A stretch of 15,009 nt of DNA from Desulfobulbaceae bacterium (GTDB taxonomy: Bacteria; Desulfobacterota; Desulfobulbia; Desulfobulbales; Desulfocapsaceae), in the NCBI GenBank assembly GCA_024643445.1, contig JAHEMX010000028.1, positions 1-15,009 on the forward strand, given 5' to 3'. Every line of letters starts with the position of its first letter. Within the stretch, counting starts at the first letter, position 1. The notes beneath the pieces were generated by a model. That model ran no database searches. It saw only the letters and a program-made list of their open reading frames with translations, and was not told where the DNA came from. The position numbers were made by a program, and so were the translations under genes. Below, one piece after another: positions 1-7,335 of the stretch.

Positions 1-96
1 AGGCGCTGGTATTTTGCGAAAAATTTTACGATTGAACAATATATTGAGCAGCAGACCGACTTTATCATGAGGTTTCTGGTCGAGCAGAAAGACTGA
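1..96 (+). CDS. C-terminal end of a probable TetR-family transcriptional regulator (partial)
   Basis: The first 31 codons read open in frame 1 and end at TGA 94-96; the gene begins outside the window. The tail has a WYF near the left edge, then an amphipathic stretch (IEQYIEQQTDFIMRFL). This resembles the last helix of TetR-family ligand-binding domains, which often end in a W-Y element, an acidic helix and a short basic tail. The call rests on this pattern and on context: a palindromic operator-like site lies just downstream at 208-230, overlapping the promoter of icmF, and TetR regulators commonly sit beside acyl-CoA genes. No DNA-binding domain is visible, so the family is an inference. 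Confidence 0.45.
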   Translation, partial: RRWYFAKNFTIEQYIEQQTDFIMRFLVEQKD

Positions 97-207
97 TCAT
101 CCCCCTTCCCATCGTTCAAACACTCCTTTTTACTGGCATCCCGGAGAGAATGGTAAGGATTCAGTTCTTCCATTCGACCTCTTCCCCCGGATATAGCCCG
201 TCTGCAT

Positions 208-230
208 GATTGATCGAGTAGTGATCAATC
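208..230. promoter_or_regulatory. Palindromic operator candidate upstream of icmF
   Basis: GATTGATC (208-215) and GATCAATC (223-230) are perfect 8-nt inverted arms separated by 7 nt. The size and symmetry suit a dimeric TetR-type repressor. The site overlaps the -35 box and the spacer of the candidate icmF promoter and lies about 110 bp after the stop of the probable TetR gene. This is also an argument that the coding start is the later ATG at 266. Binding by the neighbouring regulator is inference. Confidence 0.45.
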
Positions 231-239
231 CGTTATATA
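210..239 (+). promoter_or_regulatory. Candidate sigma70-type promoter of icmF
   Basis: TTGATC at 210-215 can serve as a -35 box and TATATA at 234-239 as a -10 box, with 18 bp between them. Transcription would start near 246 and give a leader of about 20 nt that contains the ribosome binding site of icmF. The -35 box lies inside the left arm of the palindrome at 208-230, so a bound repressor would block the promoter. Confidence 0.45.
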
Positions 240-265
240 CACGTTTCCTGCAAGAGGAAGAGATC

Positions 266-3200
266 ATGAACGCACCTGTCGTTATCTACAAACCCCGCAA
301 CAATGTCAGAATAATTACCGCAACCTCACTTTTTGACGGACATGATGCTTCCACCAACATCATGCGCAGAATACTGCAGGATTCCGGTGTGGAGGTTATC
401 CACCTGGCTCATAACCGTTCCGTTCAGGAACTTGTCGATACGGCCATAGAAGAAGATGCGCAGGGGATTGCCATGTCGAGCTACCAGGGTGGACATATGG
501 AATCGTTCAAGTATATGATCGACCTCCTGAAGGAGAAAAAATGCTCTCATATCAAGGTGTTTGGGGGCGGTGGCGGCGTTATCGTGGCCGATGAGATAAG
601 AGAACTTGAGCAGTACGGCATAACCAAGATCTATTCACCCGAAGACGGGACCTCCATGGGCCTCCAGGGCATGGCGAATCACATGATCGAGCAGATGGAT
701 TTTTCTACCCTGACGTTTCATGACCTGGATGGCGCCAAACTGCACTGCGACGATAAGAAGAACCTCGCCGGTTATATTACCGCTGTCCAGCAGGCAAGAA
801 AGAATGATCCGGCTACCCTCAGGACGCTTCTCGCCGCAATCCCGGCAGACAGGCCGACACCGCCTGTCATCGGCATTACCGGCACCGGAGGCGCTGGAAA
901 ATCTTCATTGACCGACGAGATAATCGTACGTTTTCTCCACGATTTCAGTGACATCAATATTGCCATTATCTGTTGCGATCCCTCGCGCCGCAAAACCGGC
1001 GGTGCCCTTCTCGGTGACAGGATACGGATGAACGCCCTCTCCAATTCTTCCCGGGTTTACATGCGCAGCCTGGCAACGCGGGATTCCGCCAGCGAGATTT
1101 CCGAAGCGCTTCCCGAGGCCATCACGGTTGCCAAGACAGCCGGTTTTGACCTCATTATCGCGGAAACTGCGGGCATCGGACAGGGCGATTCGAAGATTAC
1201 CGATCTTGCCGATGTCTCACTCTACGTGATGACCAGTGATTATGGAGCGCCATCGCAGCTTGAAAAGATAGACATGCTCGACTATGCCGATATCATCGTC
1301 GTCAATAAATTCGAAAAGAAGGGCAGTGATGATGCTATCAGGGATATCCGCAAGCAGGTTCAGCGCAACCGCAAGGCCTGGGATACCCGACCCGAGGAAT
1401 TTCCGGTATACGGCACCATCGCTTCAAAATTCAATGACGATGGCGTAACAGCACTCTACTACGGCGTCATTCGACAATTGCAGGCCAAAGCCGGTTTTCA
1501 GCTGGTGCCTTTATGGCCCGAACCCAAAGATAAGATTTCTTCCTCCAAGACCATCGTCATCCCACCGGAAAAAATGAGGTATCTCTCGGAGATCGCCGAT
1601 ACCATCAGAACCTTTCACCGTAAAACAGCCACCCAGGCCCAGACGGCTCGAAATGCCTGGCACCTCAGACAAAGCAGCAGCCTGATTGCTGAATCTGCCG
1701 GCGCCGGAACGGCAGCGCTTACCGAACAGCTTGACAAAGAGGCAGGCAGGTACTCCCGGATGCTGGACAAAGAGGCCGAGGAACTCCTGGGCTCCTGGGA
1801 AGCGATCAGGGAGGCCTACTCGGCGGAGGAACTCATCTATTCGGTCAGAGGCTGTGAAATCAGGGTACCGCTCTATACGACGTCTCTGTGTCATTCGAAA
1901 ATCCCGAAAATTGCCCTGCCCAAATTCACTGATCCCGGCGATATTTTCACCTGGATGAGAAAAGAGCATCTTCCCGGCTATTTCCCCTATACCGGCGGGG
2001 TATTTCCATTAAAACGTACCGCTGAAGACCCGACCCGGATGTTTGCCGGGGAAGGCGGGCCCGCCCAGACCAACCAGCGTTTCAAGCTGCTGTCCGGAAA
2101 TTACCAGGCAAAGCGACTGTCAACGGCCTTTGATTCCGTCACGCTGTACGGCTGGGATCCGGCTGAGCGGCCTGATATTTACGGGAAAATCGGTACCTCG
2201 GGAGTCAGTGTCTGCACCCTTGATGATGTCAAACTGCTCTATGACGGATTCGACCTTCTGGCACCGACCACCTCGGTATCAATGACCATCAACGGCCCGG
2301 CCCCGATTATTCTGGCCATGTTCATGAATACGGCAATCGACCAGCAGCTTGACAAATTCAGGCAGGAAGCGGGACGCAATCCGGATGAACAGGAAAGCGC
2401 CCAGATAAAAAAGGACGTCCTCAACCAGGTGCGCGGTACCGTCCAGGCCGATATTCTCAAGGAAGATCAGGGCCAGAACACCTGCATCTTTTCCATAGAA
2501 TTCGCGCTGAAGATGATGGGTGATATCCAGCAGTTCTTTATCGATAACGATGTCCGTAATTTCTATTCCGTTTCCGTCTCCGGCTACCACATAGCCGAGG
2601 CCGGGGCCAATCCGATTACCCAGCTCGCACTTACCCTCTCCAACGGTTTTACCTATGTCGAGTACTACCTGGCCCGGGGAATGGATATTGATCAGATAGC
2701 CCCTAACCTTTCGTTTTTCTTTTCCAACGGCATGGATCCGGAATATACGGTCATCGGCCGCGTGGCCCGCCGTATCTGGTCCATCGCCATGCGGGACAAG
2801 TATGGGGCATCTGCGGCTTCCCAGCGCCTCAAATACCATATCCAGACCTCGGGCAGATCGCTGCACAGCCAGGAAATCCAGTTCAACGATATCCGTACCA
2901 CCCTGCAGGCCCTCTGTGCCGTCTATGATAACTGCAACAGCCTGCATACCAACGCCTTTGATGAAGCCATCACCACCCCGAGCCATGAGTCGGTCCGGCG
3001 GGCGCTGGCTATTCAGTTGATTATCAATCGCGAATGGGGGCTGGCCAAGAACGAAAATATGAACCAAGGCAGCTTCATCGTTGAAGAACTGACTGATCTC
3101 GTGGAGGATGCGGTTCTTGCCGAGTTTGACCGGATCACCGAGCGGGGCGGCGTACTTGGCGCCATGGAAACCGGCTATCAACGCAGCAGAATCCAGGAAG

Positions 3201-3538
3201 AATCCATGTATTACGAGCACCTGAAACATTCAGGAGACTATCCCATCATAGGGGTCAATACCTTTCGCAACCCGGAAACCGATTTTGCCGCGGAAAATGC
3301 CACCCTTGAACTGGTCAGGGCATCTGATGCGGACAAGCAGGAACAACTGGCCAGGCTGGCCGATTTTCAAGCCCGACATAAAGACGAGGCAGGTGCGGCA
3401 CTGGAGGAACTCAAGAAGGCCGCTTTGCACGGCGACAACATTTTTGAAGAACTAATGAATACCGTCAGGTCCTGCAGTCTCGGCCAGATCACCAATGCCC
3501 TTTATGCGGTTGGTGGACAATACCGCAGAAATATGTAA
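266..3538 (+). CDS. icmF: Fused isobutyryl-CoA mutase IcmF (B12 domain - GTPase chaperone - mutase)
   Basis: Adenosylcobalamin-dependent enzyme interconverting isobutyryl-CoA and n-butyryl-CoA in the cytoplasm; 1090 residues, the usual IcmF length. The N-terminal B12 domain has the FDGHD motif with the presumed cobalt-ligand His26, plus SYQGGH and a GGGG turn. A MeaB-type G domain follows, with P-loop GTGGAGKS (about 206-213), ETAG (about 300) and NKFE (347-350; E where NKxD would have D). The C-terminal half is the TIM-barrel mutase with the GYHIAEAGA loop (His775) and the typical ending GGQYRRNM. By motif alignment the two residues that distinguish IcmF from methylmalonyl-CoA mutase are Phe580 (in GGVFP) and Gln737 (in GQNT), where methylmalonyl-CoA mutase has Tyr and Arg. 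I chose ATG 266 because AGAGGAAGAG lies just upstream; an in-frame ATG at 206 overlaps the promoter and operator. The HAD gene follows after 41 bp. Confidence 0.95.
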   Translation: MNAPVVIYKPRNNVRIITATSLFDGHDASTNIMRRILQDSGVEVIHLAHNRSVQELVDTAIEEDAQGIAMSSYQGGHMESFKYMIDLLKEKKCSHIKVFGGGGGVIVADEIRELEQYGITKIYSPEDGTSMGLQGMANHMIEQMDFSTLTFHDLDGAKLHCDDKKNLAGYITAVQQARKNDPATLRTLLAAIPADRPTPPVIGITGTGGAGKSSLTDEIIVRFLHDFSDINIAIICCDPSRRKTGGALLGDRIRMNALSNSSRVYMRSLATRDSASEISEALPEAITVAKTAGFDLIIAETAGIGQGDSKITDLADVSLYVMTSDYGAPSQLEKIDMLDYADIIVVNKFEKKGSDDAIRDIRKQVQRNRKAWDTRPEEFPVYGTIASKFNDDGVTALYYGVIRQLQAKAGFQLVPLWPEPKDKISSSKTIVIPPEKMRYLSEIADTIRTFHRKTATQAQTARNAWHLRQSSSLIAESAGAGTAALTEQLDKEAGRYSRMLDKEAEELLGSWEAIREAYSAEELIYSVRGCEIRVPLYTTSLCHSKIPKIALPKFTDPGDIFTWMRKEHLPGYFPYTGGVFPLKRTAEDPTRMFAGEGGPAQTNQRFKLLSGNYQAKRLSTAFDSVTLYGWDPAERPDIYGKIGTSGVSVCTLDDVKLLYDGFDLLAPTTSVSMTINGPAPIILAMFMNTAIDQQLDKFRQEAGRNPDEQESAQIKKDVLNQVRGTVQADILKEDQGQNTCIFSIEFALKMMGDIQQFFIDNDVRNFYSVSVSGYHIAEAGANPITQLALTLSNGFTYVEYYLARGMDIDQIAPNLSFFFSNGMDPEYTVIGRVARRIWSIAMRDKYGASAASQRLKYHIQTSGRSLHSQEIQFNDIRTTLQALCAVYDNCNSLHTNAFDEAITTPSHESVRRALAIQLIINREWGLAKNENMNQGSFIVEELTDLVEDAVLAEFDRITERGGVLGAMETGYQRSRIQEESMYYEHLKHSGDYPIIGVNTFRNPETDFAAENATLELVRASDADKQEQLARLADFQARHKDEAGAALEELKKAALHGDNIFEELMNTVRSCSLGQITNALYAVGGQYRRNM

Positions 3539-3579
3539 TACATTGTGGCAGGCTGAATCTACAGAAAAAGGAGAACGCG

Positions 3580-4254
3580 ATGACCATTACCCTTGGTTTT
3601 GATGTCTATGGCACCTTAATCGACACCGCCGGCGTCACTGAGGCACTGCACGAATTCGCCGGGGACCGGGCGGTGGCGTTTTCCACCATGTGGCGCGACA
3701 AGCAGCTGGAATATTCGTTCCGGCGTGGCCTGATGCAGAATTACCAGCATTTCGGCATCTGCACGAAAAATGCCCTCGATTATACCTGTTCAATGCTCGG
3801 GGTGGAAATAGCTGAGAAGGATAAGGAAAAACTCCTGGCAGGCTACCGGGTTCTGCCACCCTTTCCCGATGTAAAAAGTAGTTTGCCGGCCCTGAAAAAT
3901 AACCATTTCCGCCTTTTCGCCTTCTCGAACGGGCGGCCTGATGATTTAGCAAGTCTGCTTGAAAACAGCGGCATCAGCAGTTATTTCGAGGATGTCATCA
4001 GCACCGATGAGATAAAGAGCTTTAAACCGAACCCGGCGGTATACGCCCATTTCCTGAGGAGATCCGGGGCAAAGGCACATGCTGCCTGGCTTATCTCGGG
4101 CAATCCCTTTGACGTTATCGGTGCCGTCTCCGCAGGAATGAGCGGCGCCTGGGTCAATCGGACCGGGAAGGGGATTTTCGATCCATGGGAGCTCCGGCCG
4201 ACGGCAACGATCAGATCGCTGTCGGAACTGGCGGATGCTATCCTATCCACCTAA
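3580..4254 (+). CDS. HAD-superfamily hydrolase, type II haloacid dehalogenase-like
   Basis: 224-residue HAD hydrolase, the usual length for the L-2-haloacid dehalogenase subfamily. Motif I is FDVYGTLID with nucleophile Asp8. Tyr10 replaces the second Asp found in HAD phosphatases, which is the hallmark of type II dehalogenases. RDKQLEYSFRR corresponds to the conserved cap helix. AFSNG is motif II, KSFKPNPAVY carries the motif III Lys, and SGNPFDVIGA is motif IV. In the family, the Asp attacks the C2-halide carbon and inverts its configuration. AAAAGGAGA lies just upstream of the ATG. The gene starts 41 bp after icmF and ends 39 bp before the selenoprotein, so the three are probably co-transcribed. 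Whether the natural substrate is halogenated cannot be told; many relatives are annotated only by similarity. Confidence 0.85.
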   Translation: MTITLGFDVYGTLIDTAGVTEALHEFAGDRAVAFSTMWRDKQLEYSFRRGLMQNYQHFGICTKNALDYTCSMLGVEIAEKDKEKLLAGYRVLPPFPDVKSSLPALKNNHFRLFAFSNGRPDDLASLLENSGISSYFEDVISTDEIKSFKPNPAVYAHFLRRSGAKAHAAWLISGNPFDVIGAVSAGMSGAWVNRTGKGIFDPWELRPTATIRSLSELADAILST

Positions 4255-4293
4255 GAGCTTGTCAGAATACCTTTTATACGGAGCAAAACGGCC

Positions 4294-5508
4294 ATGGTCC
4301 GCCTTGCAGAATATGAAGCACCTGAGCGGGACCACCTGCTCAATCTGCCTTGTCCCGCCTATGAAACAACCCCTTTTGCGGCAGCACCGGATTGTTCTAA
4401 AGCCCGTATCGCCATCGTTTCCACGGCCGGTCTGCATCGCCGGGGTGACCTGCCTTTTGGCGTCGGAGATGCGAGTTACCGCCTGATTCCTGCCGGCATC
4501 AGGCCGGATGACCTGCTCATGAGCCATATCTCAACCAACTTCGACCGCACCGGATTCCAGATGGACATGAACATGGTTCTGCCGCTGGACCGGTTGAGGG
4601 AGCTGGCACAGGAGGGCTTTATCGGCTCGGTTGCCGATTATCACTATTCATTCATGGGAGCGACGGACCCGCTGCAGATGGAACAGACGGCCAAAGATGT
4701 TGCAGCATTACTGAAAAAGGACCGGGTTACCGGCGTGCTGCTGGTTCCCGTCTGACCGAACTGCACGCGCGCCGTCGGCGGGCTCTCGCATTATATTGAA
4801 TCTCAAGGCATCCCGACCACCCAGATCAGCCTGATAAAAGAACATAGCCAGACCATCAGGCCTCCGCGAGCGCTCTGGGTCCCCTTTCCTCTCGGCAGAC
4901 CGCTCGGCAATCCTAACGATGGCGTGTTCCAGCAAGAGGTTATCAAGCATGCCCTGGGTCTGTTCGAGTACCCGTCCGGACCAATCCTGCAGGATTTTCC
5001 CCGCGATGCGGATATGGCTCAGACTGAGCCCGCCGTCCCGGCCTGTCCCGTTGATTTCTCTGCACGGGCGGACAGCCTGACGGATAGGGAAAAACTTCTG
5101 CAGCAGTTCCGGGCGGAATTCAGTGCCATGAACAGCTGGCACACCATTGCCCTGCAGCAGAGACAGCGGACCACCACCGGTATAAGCGGGCTCTCTGCTG
5201 ACAGCGTGGTGCAGCTCTTCACCGACTTTATTCAGGGGAACTGCGAACATGACAATGACAAAGAACTCGCCGACCTGCTGCGCCGTGCGGCAGAGGACCT
5301 GAAGGCCTTTTATTTCGAAGCACTGGCTGCCCAGCCGGATCAACCGACCAGCGACAAGGCTCTCGCTGCATGGTTCTGGGGACAGACCTGCGGGGCTGCG
5401 GTGATCAATGAGGCCAGAAAAATCTGTCTGACCTCTGAAACCAAAGAGATGCTCCTGGCCGGAAAACTGCTGCTCGTGCCGCGCAGCCAGATGTACCGGT
5501 TTGCATAA
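4294..5508 (+). CDS. GrdB-like selenoprotein (glycine/sarcosine/betaine reductase selenoprotein B family), Sec at UGA 4753-4755
   Basis: One 404-residue protein read through an in-frame TGA as selenocysteine 154. The part before the TGA carries the family pattern FDRTGFQMDMN (83-93), LPLDRLRELAQEG and ADYHYSFMG, then VLLVPV-U. The part after it continues in the same frame without a break: PNCTRAVGGLSHYIESQGIP, then RPPRALWVPFPLGRPLG, both conserved in this family. The redox motif is U-P-N-C (Sec154, Cys157). A SECIS-like hairpin follows the TGA. GrdB proteins use Sec in reductive cleavage of amines. Stand-alone proteobacterial homologues have no established substrate, and no GrdA, GrdE or GrdC/D subunit is present here. 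The C-terminal 180 or so residues are less recognisable. GGAG lies 10 nt before ATG 4294. A caller treating TGA as stop would report 4294-4755 and a GTG-start ORF at 4924-5508. Confidence 0.88.
4767..4783 (+). promoter_or_regulatory. Candidate bacterial SECIS hairpin downstream of the Sec codon
   Basis: GCGCGCC (4767-4773) can pair with GGCGGGC (4777-4783) with one internal G-G mismatch, closing a GTC loop at 4774-4776. The loop begins 19 nt after the UGA and its first base is G. This agrees with the published bacterial SECIS model, in which the apical loop is about 16-37 nt from UGA and has a G among the first two loop bases. The element would recruit SelB with Sec-tRNA. The fold was drawn by eye. 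Confidence 0.6.
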
Positions 5509-5541
5509 CGCGGGACTGACCCGGATGAGAGTTATGAAAAC

Positions 5542-5769
5542 TCAGCGCAGCGGATCGAAGAGATACTCGAGACCGTTGAGCTTGATTTCATAGATTGCCT
5601 GCAGCATCTCCCCGAGTCGACCGCGCGGAAAACCTCTCCGGGCAAACCAGACAACATACGGCTCCGGCAGATCGATGAGCAGCCGCCCGCTGTATTTGCC
5701 GAACGGCATGCGGACGCGGCTCAGCTCAAGAAGCTGTTCCGCATCGAAAACCCCGCTCTTACCAGGCAT
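5542..5769 (-). CDS. QSregVF_b / DUF3820 family protein
   Basis: Small protein of 75 residues matching the family called putative quorum-sensing-regulated virulence factor (formerly DUF3820). The conserved core MPFGKYSGRLLIDLPEPYVVWFA is seen, then GFPRGRLGEML and an ending like EIKLNGLEYLFDPLR. Its biochemical role is unknown. I chose ATG 5769 because the upstream alternative at 5820 would overlap the TerB-like gene by 35 nt, and because AGGGG sits 12 nt before 5769. The start is 16 nt after the TerB-like stop, so this is the last gene of the EamA-TerB-DUF3820 operon. It converges on the selenoprotein gene with only 33 bp between them and no clear terminator. Confidence 0.8.
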   Translation of the reverse strand: MPGKSGVFDAEQLLELSRVRMPFGKYSGRLLIDLPEPYVVWFARRGFPRGRLGEMLQAIYEIKLNGLEYLFDPLR

Positions 5770-5785
5770 CGCCAGACCAAACCCC

Positions 5786-6241
5786 TCAGCCCAACTGCTT
5801 GCGTGCCCGGATCTTGGCATCGATCAACTCCTGGTGAGACAGGCGCAGGAGGTTTGCCAGCTTGTGGGCAAACTGATCCTCATGTCTTTCCAGCTGAGCG
5901 TCGGTAAGTATCACCACCCAGACGGCTTCCATAACCGCCATTTTCTCCTGTTTGGAGTAATTTTGGTTCAGGTAACGGGTAAAGTTGAAGAGATCCACCG
6001 AATCATTGCGTTTCTTGTAGGCCAGGTCAATCAAGACATCGATTTCCGTTCGCGCAACACCGCACTTTGTTGTCAGGGTTTCGATGACATGTGCCATTTC
6101 ATCGGCGGAACACTCGCCATCGGCATGCGCCGCTTCCAGCATCAGCACACAAAGAGCAATGTGCATGTCATGATCATCGGCTAACTGAAGATGGTTCTTA
6201 TCTTCAGTTAGCCGGAGAACTTTCTTTATCAAATCAAGCAT
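5786..6241 (-). CDS. TerB-like (tellurite-resistance TerB) family protein
   Basis: 151-residue all-helical cytoplasmic protein of the TerB family. Two acidic repeats typical of TerB are visible: LMLEAAHADGECSADE in the first half and WVVILTDAQLERHEDQ in the second, each placed to coordinate a metal ion. The tail HQELIDAKIRARKQ matches the usual end of stand-alone TerB proteins. The name comes from tellurite operons, but single TerB genes occur widely and are linked by hypothesis to envelope stress; no other ter gene is here. Its ATG shares one base with the TAA of the EamA gene (TAATG), suggesting translational coupling. A perfect 15-bp inverted repeat lies in codons 10-22 or so. Confidence 0.85.
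   Translation of the reverse strand: MLDLIKKVLRLTEDKNHLQLADDHDMHIALCVLMLEAAHADGECSADEMAHVIETLTTKCGVARTEIDVLIDLAYKKRNDSVDLFNFTRYLNQNYSKQEKMAVMEAVWVVILTDAQLERHEDQFAHKLANLLRLSHQELIDAKIRARKQLG
6178..6214. repeat. Perfect 15-bp inverted repeat inside the TerB-like coding sequence
   Basis: CGGCTAACTGAAGAT (6178-6192) and its exact reverse complement (6200-6214) flank a 7-nt loop. It begins about 27 nt into the TerB-like gene and encodes residues around LRLTEDKNHLQLADD. The transcript would form a strong hairpin near the start codon. Confidence 0.8.
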
Positions 6242-7281
6242 TAGACTTCCCCGCCATGGTTCGGGAACGACGATTGTTCCTTGTCGGATCTGATGGGTTG
6301 TTCGATGGCGACAACCGCTATTCTACGCCGTTTCCTGTTGAGCACAACCAGGCCGGCGGTAACCAGCACAATAGATGCAACCAGGTTGATGGTCAGCGGC
6401 TCATCCAGCAGCACTATACTGAAAAAAACGCCTGATACCGGCATGATGAAGACAAATGAGTGGACAGCGGTGGCACCATATCTTTTTATCATACTGCTCC
6501 AGGCAACCATACCGAACGATGCGGTAACAAAGGTCTGGTAGAACATCGAAGCAATGACCGGGGTATCAACGTGACGGACCATGGGATCATCAAAAAGGAG
6601 CATGCCCAAGACAAAAAACGGTACCGACATCAGCATCGGGTAGAGGGTTATCTGGAACGGCTGGAAGTCCTTGATGATCCTTTTTGAATATACCGCGTTG
6701 CATCCCCAGACGAGGACGGCAAGCAGAACCAGCATATCGCCCACAAGAACATCACCACTGAGCATCACAGAATCGGACAGAAGAACCAGCACTCCGGTAA
6801 ACCCGAGGATAAGACCCGAGGTTTTTTTCAGACTTATCCGGTCGCCGGGGATGAAGAAATGGGCCAGTACCATCACCACGAACGGCAACAAATTGGAGAT
6901 CAGCGTGCAATGGGAAGCGGTTGTTTTAACCAGGCCCGCATAAAAGAAGGCGAGCTGGGCCGCAAAGATAATGCCCAGAGGGATGAGCTGGCGAATCCGG
7001 ATCCAGCTGATAGCAAGCATTCTCCCGGTAAAACGGGCCCAGAGAATGACCGCTACGGAAGCAACGATAAAACGCAGACCGGCATTGGTATACATCCCCA
7101 GTCCGGCGAGACTGAACTTTATCGCCACGGCGTTTGCGCCAAACAGAATGCAGAGAAATGCCGCATACAGAGATGCTCCAGCCGGCAGCCCCTGCTCCCC
7201 GGAGGGAGAAAGTGATTCATCATGTGTATCTTGCAATTGACTGCCACCTGGCCCGCTTTTGCGTGCCTCTGCTCTGAGCAT
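6241..7281 (-). CDS. EamA-family (drug/metabolite transporter superfamily) permease
   Basis: Integral membrane protein of the inner membrane with the two tandem EamA repeats of the DMT superfamily and about ten hydrophobic segments. The first repeat starts at SLYAAFLCILFGANAVAIKF and the second near LVGDMLVLLAVLVWGCNAVYSK. Conserved DMT features include the polar-aromatic pattern after each first helix and DEPLT before the last helix. Such proteins export metabolites or amino acids; the substrate is not predictable. The start is uncertain: ATG 7281 is used here (346 residues), while a TTG at 7305 would add eight residues. Neither has a good ribosome binding site. It heads the operon with TerB-like and DUF3820 genes. 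A 14-bp palindrome at 7322-7335 lies just upstream. Confidence 0.85.
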   Translation of the reverse strand: MLRAEARKSGPGGSQLQDTHDESLSPSGEQGLPAGASLYAAFLCILFGANAVAIKFSLAGLGMYTNAGLRFIVASVAVILWARFTGRMLAISWIRIRQLIPLGIIFAAQLAFFYAGLVKTTASHCTLISNLLPFVVMVLAHFFIPGDRISLKKTSGLILGFTGVLVLLSDSVMLSGDVLVGDMLVLLAVLVWGCNAVYSKRIIKDFQPFQITLYPMLMSVPFFVLGMLLFDDPMVRHVDTPVIASMFYQTFVTASFGMVAWSSMIKRYGATAVHSFVFIMPVSGVFFSIVLLDEPLTINLVASIVLVTAGLVVLNRKRRRIAVVAIEQPIRSDKEQSSFPNHGGEV

Positions 7282-7321
7282 AGCGCTGTATGTAATTGCG
7301 GCCAACCTGCATGCCGCACTG

Positions 7322-7335
7322 TAGAAACGTTTCTA
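7322..7335. promoter_or_regulatory. 14-bp perfect palindrome, LacI-type operator candidate
   Basis: TAGAAACGTTTCTA is a perfect palindrome centred on CG, the shape of LacI/GalR-family operators. It lies 41-54 nt upstream of the EamA gene and includes the stop codon of the UPF0173 hydrolase. No LacI-type regulator is in the window, so function is inference. Confidence 0.35.

Noticed and set aside
206..265. Earlier ATG at 206 as the start of icmF
   Set aside because: It lies inside the candidate operator and promoter, has no ribosome binding site, and adds 20 residues not typical of IcmF; ATG 266 has a strong purine-rich site.
2279..3229. 316-codon open frame on the minus strand inside icmF
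   Set aside because: It is antisense to a gene with unmistakable domain motifs and has no recognisable protein features; it follows from codon bias in the sense strand.
4708..5343. 211-codon minus-strand open frame opposite the selenoprotein
   Set aside because: The plus strand carries conserved family motifs on both sides of the TGA, so the minus frame is a shadow.
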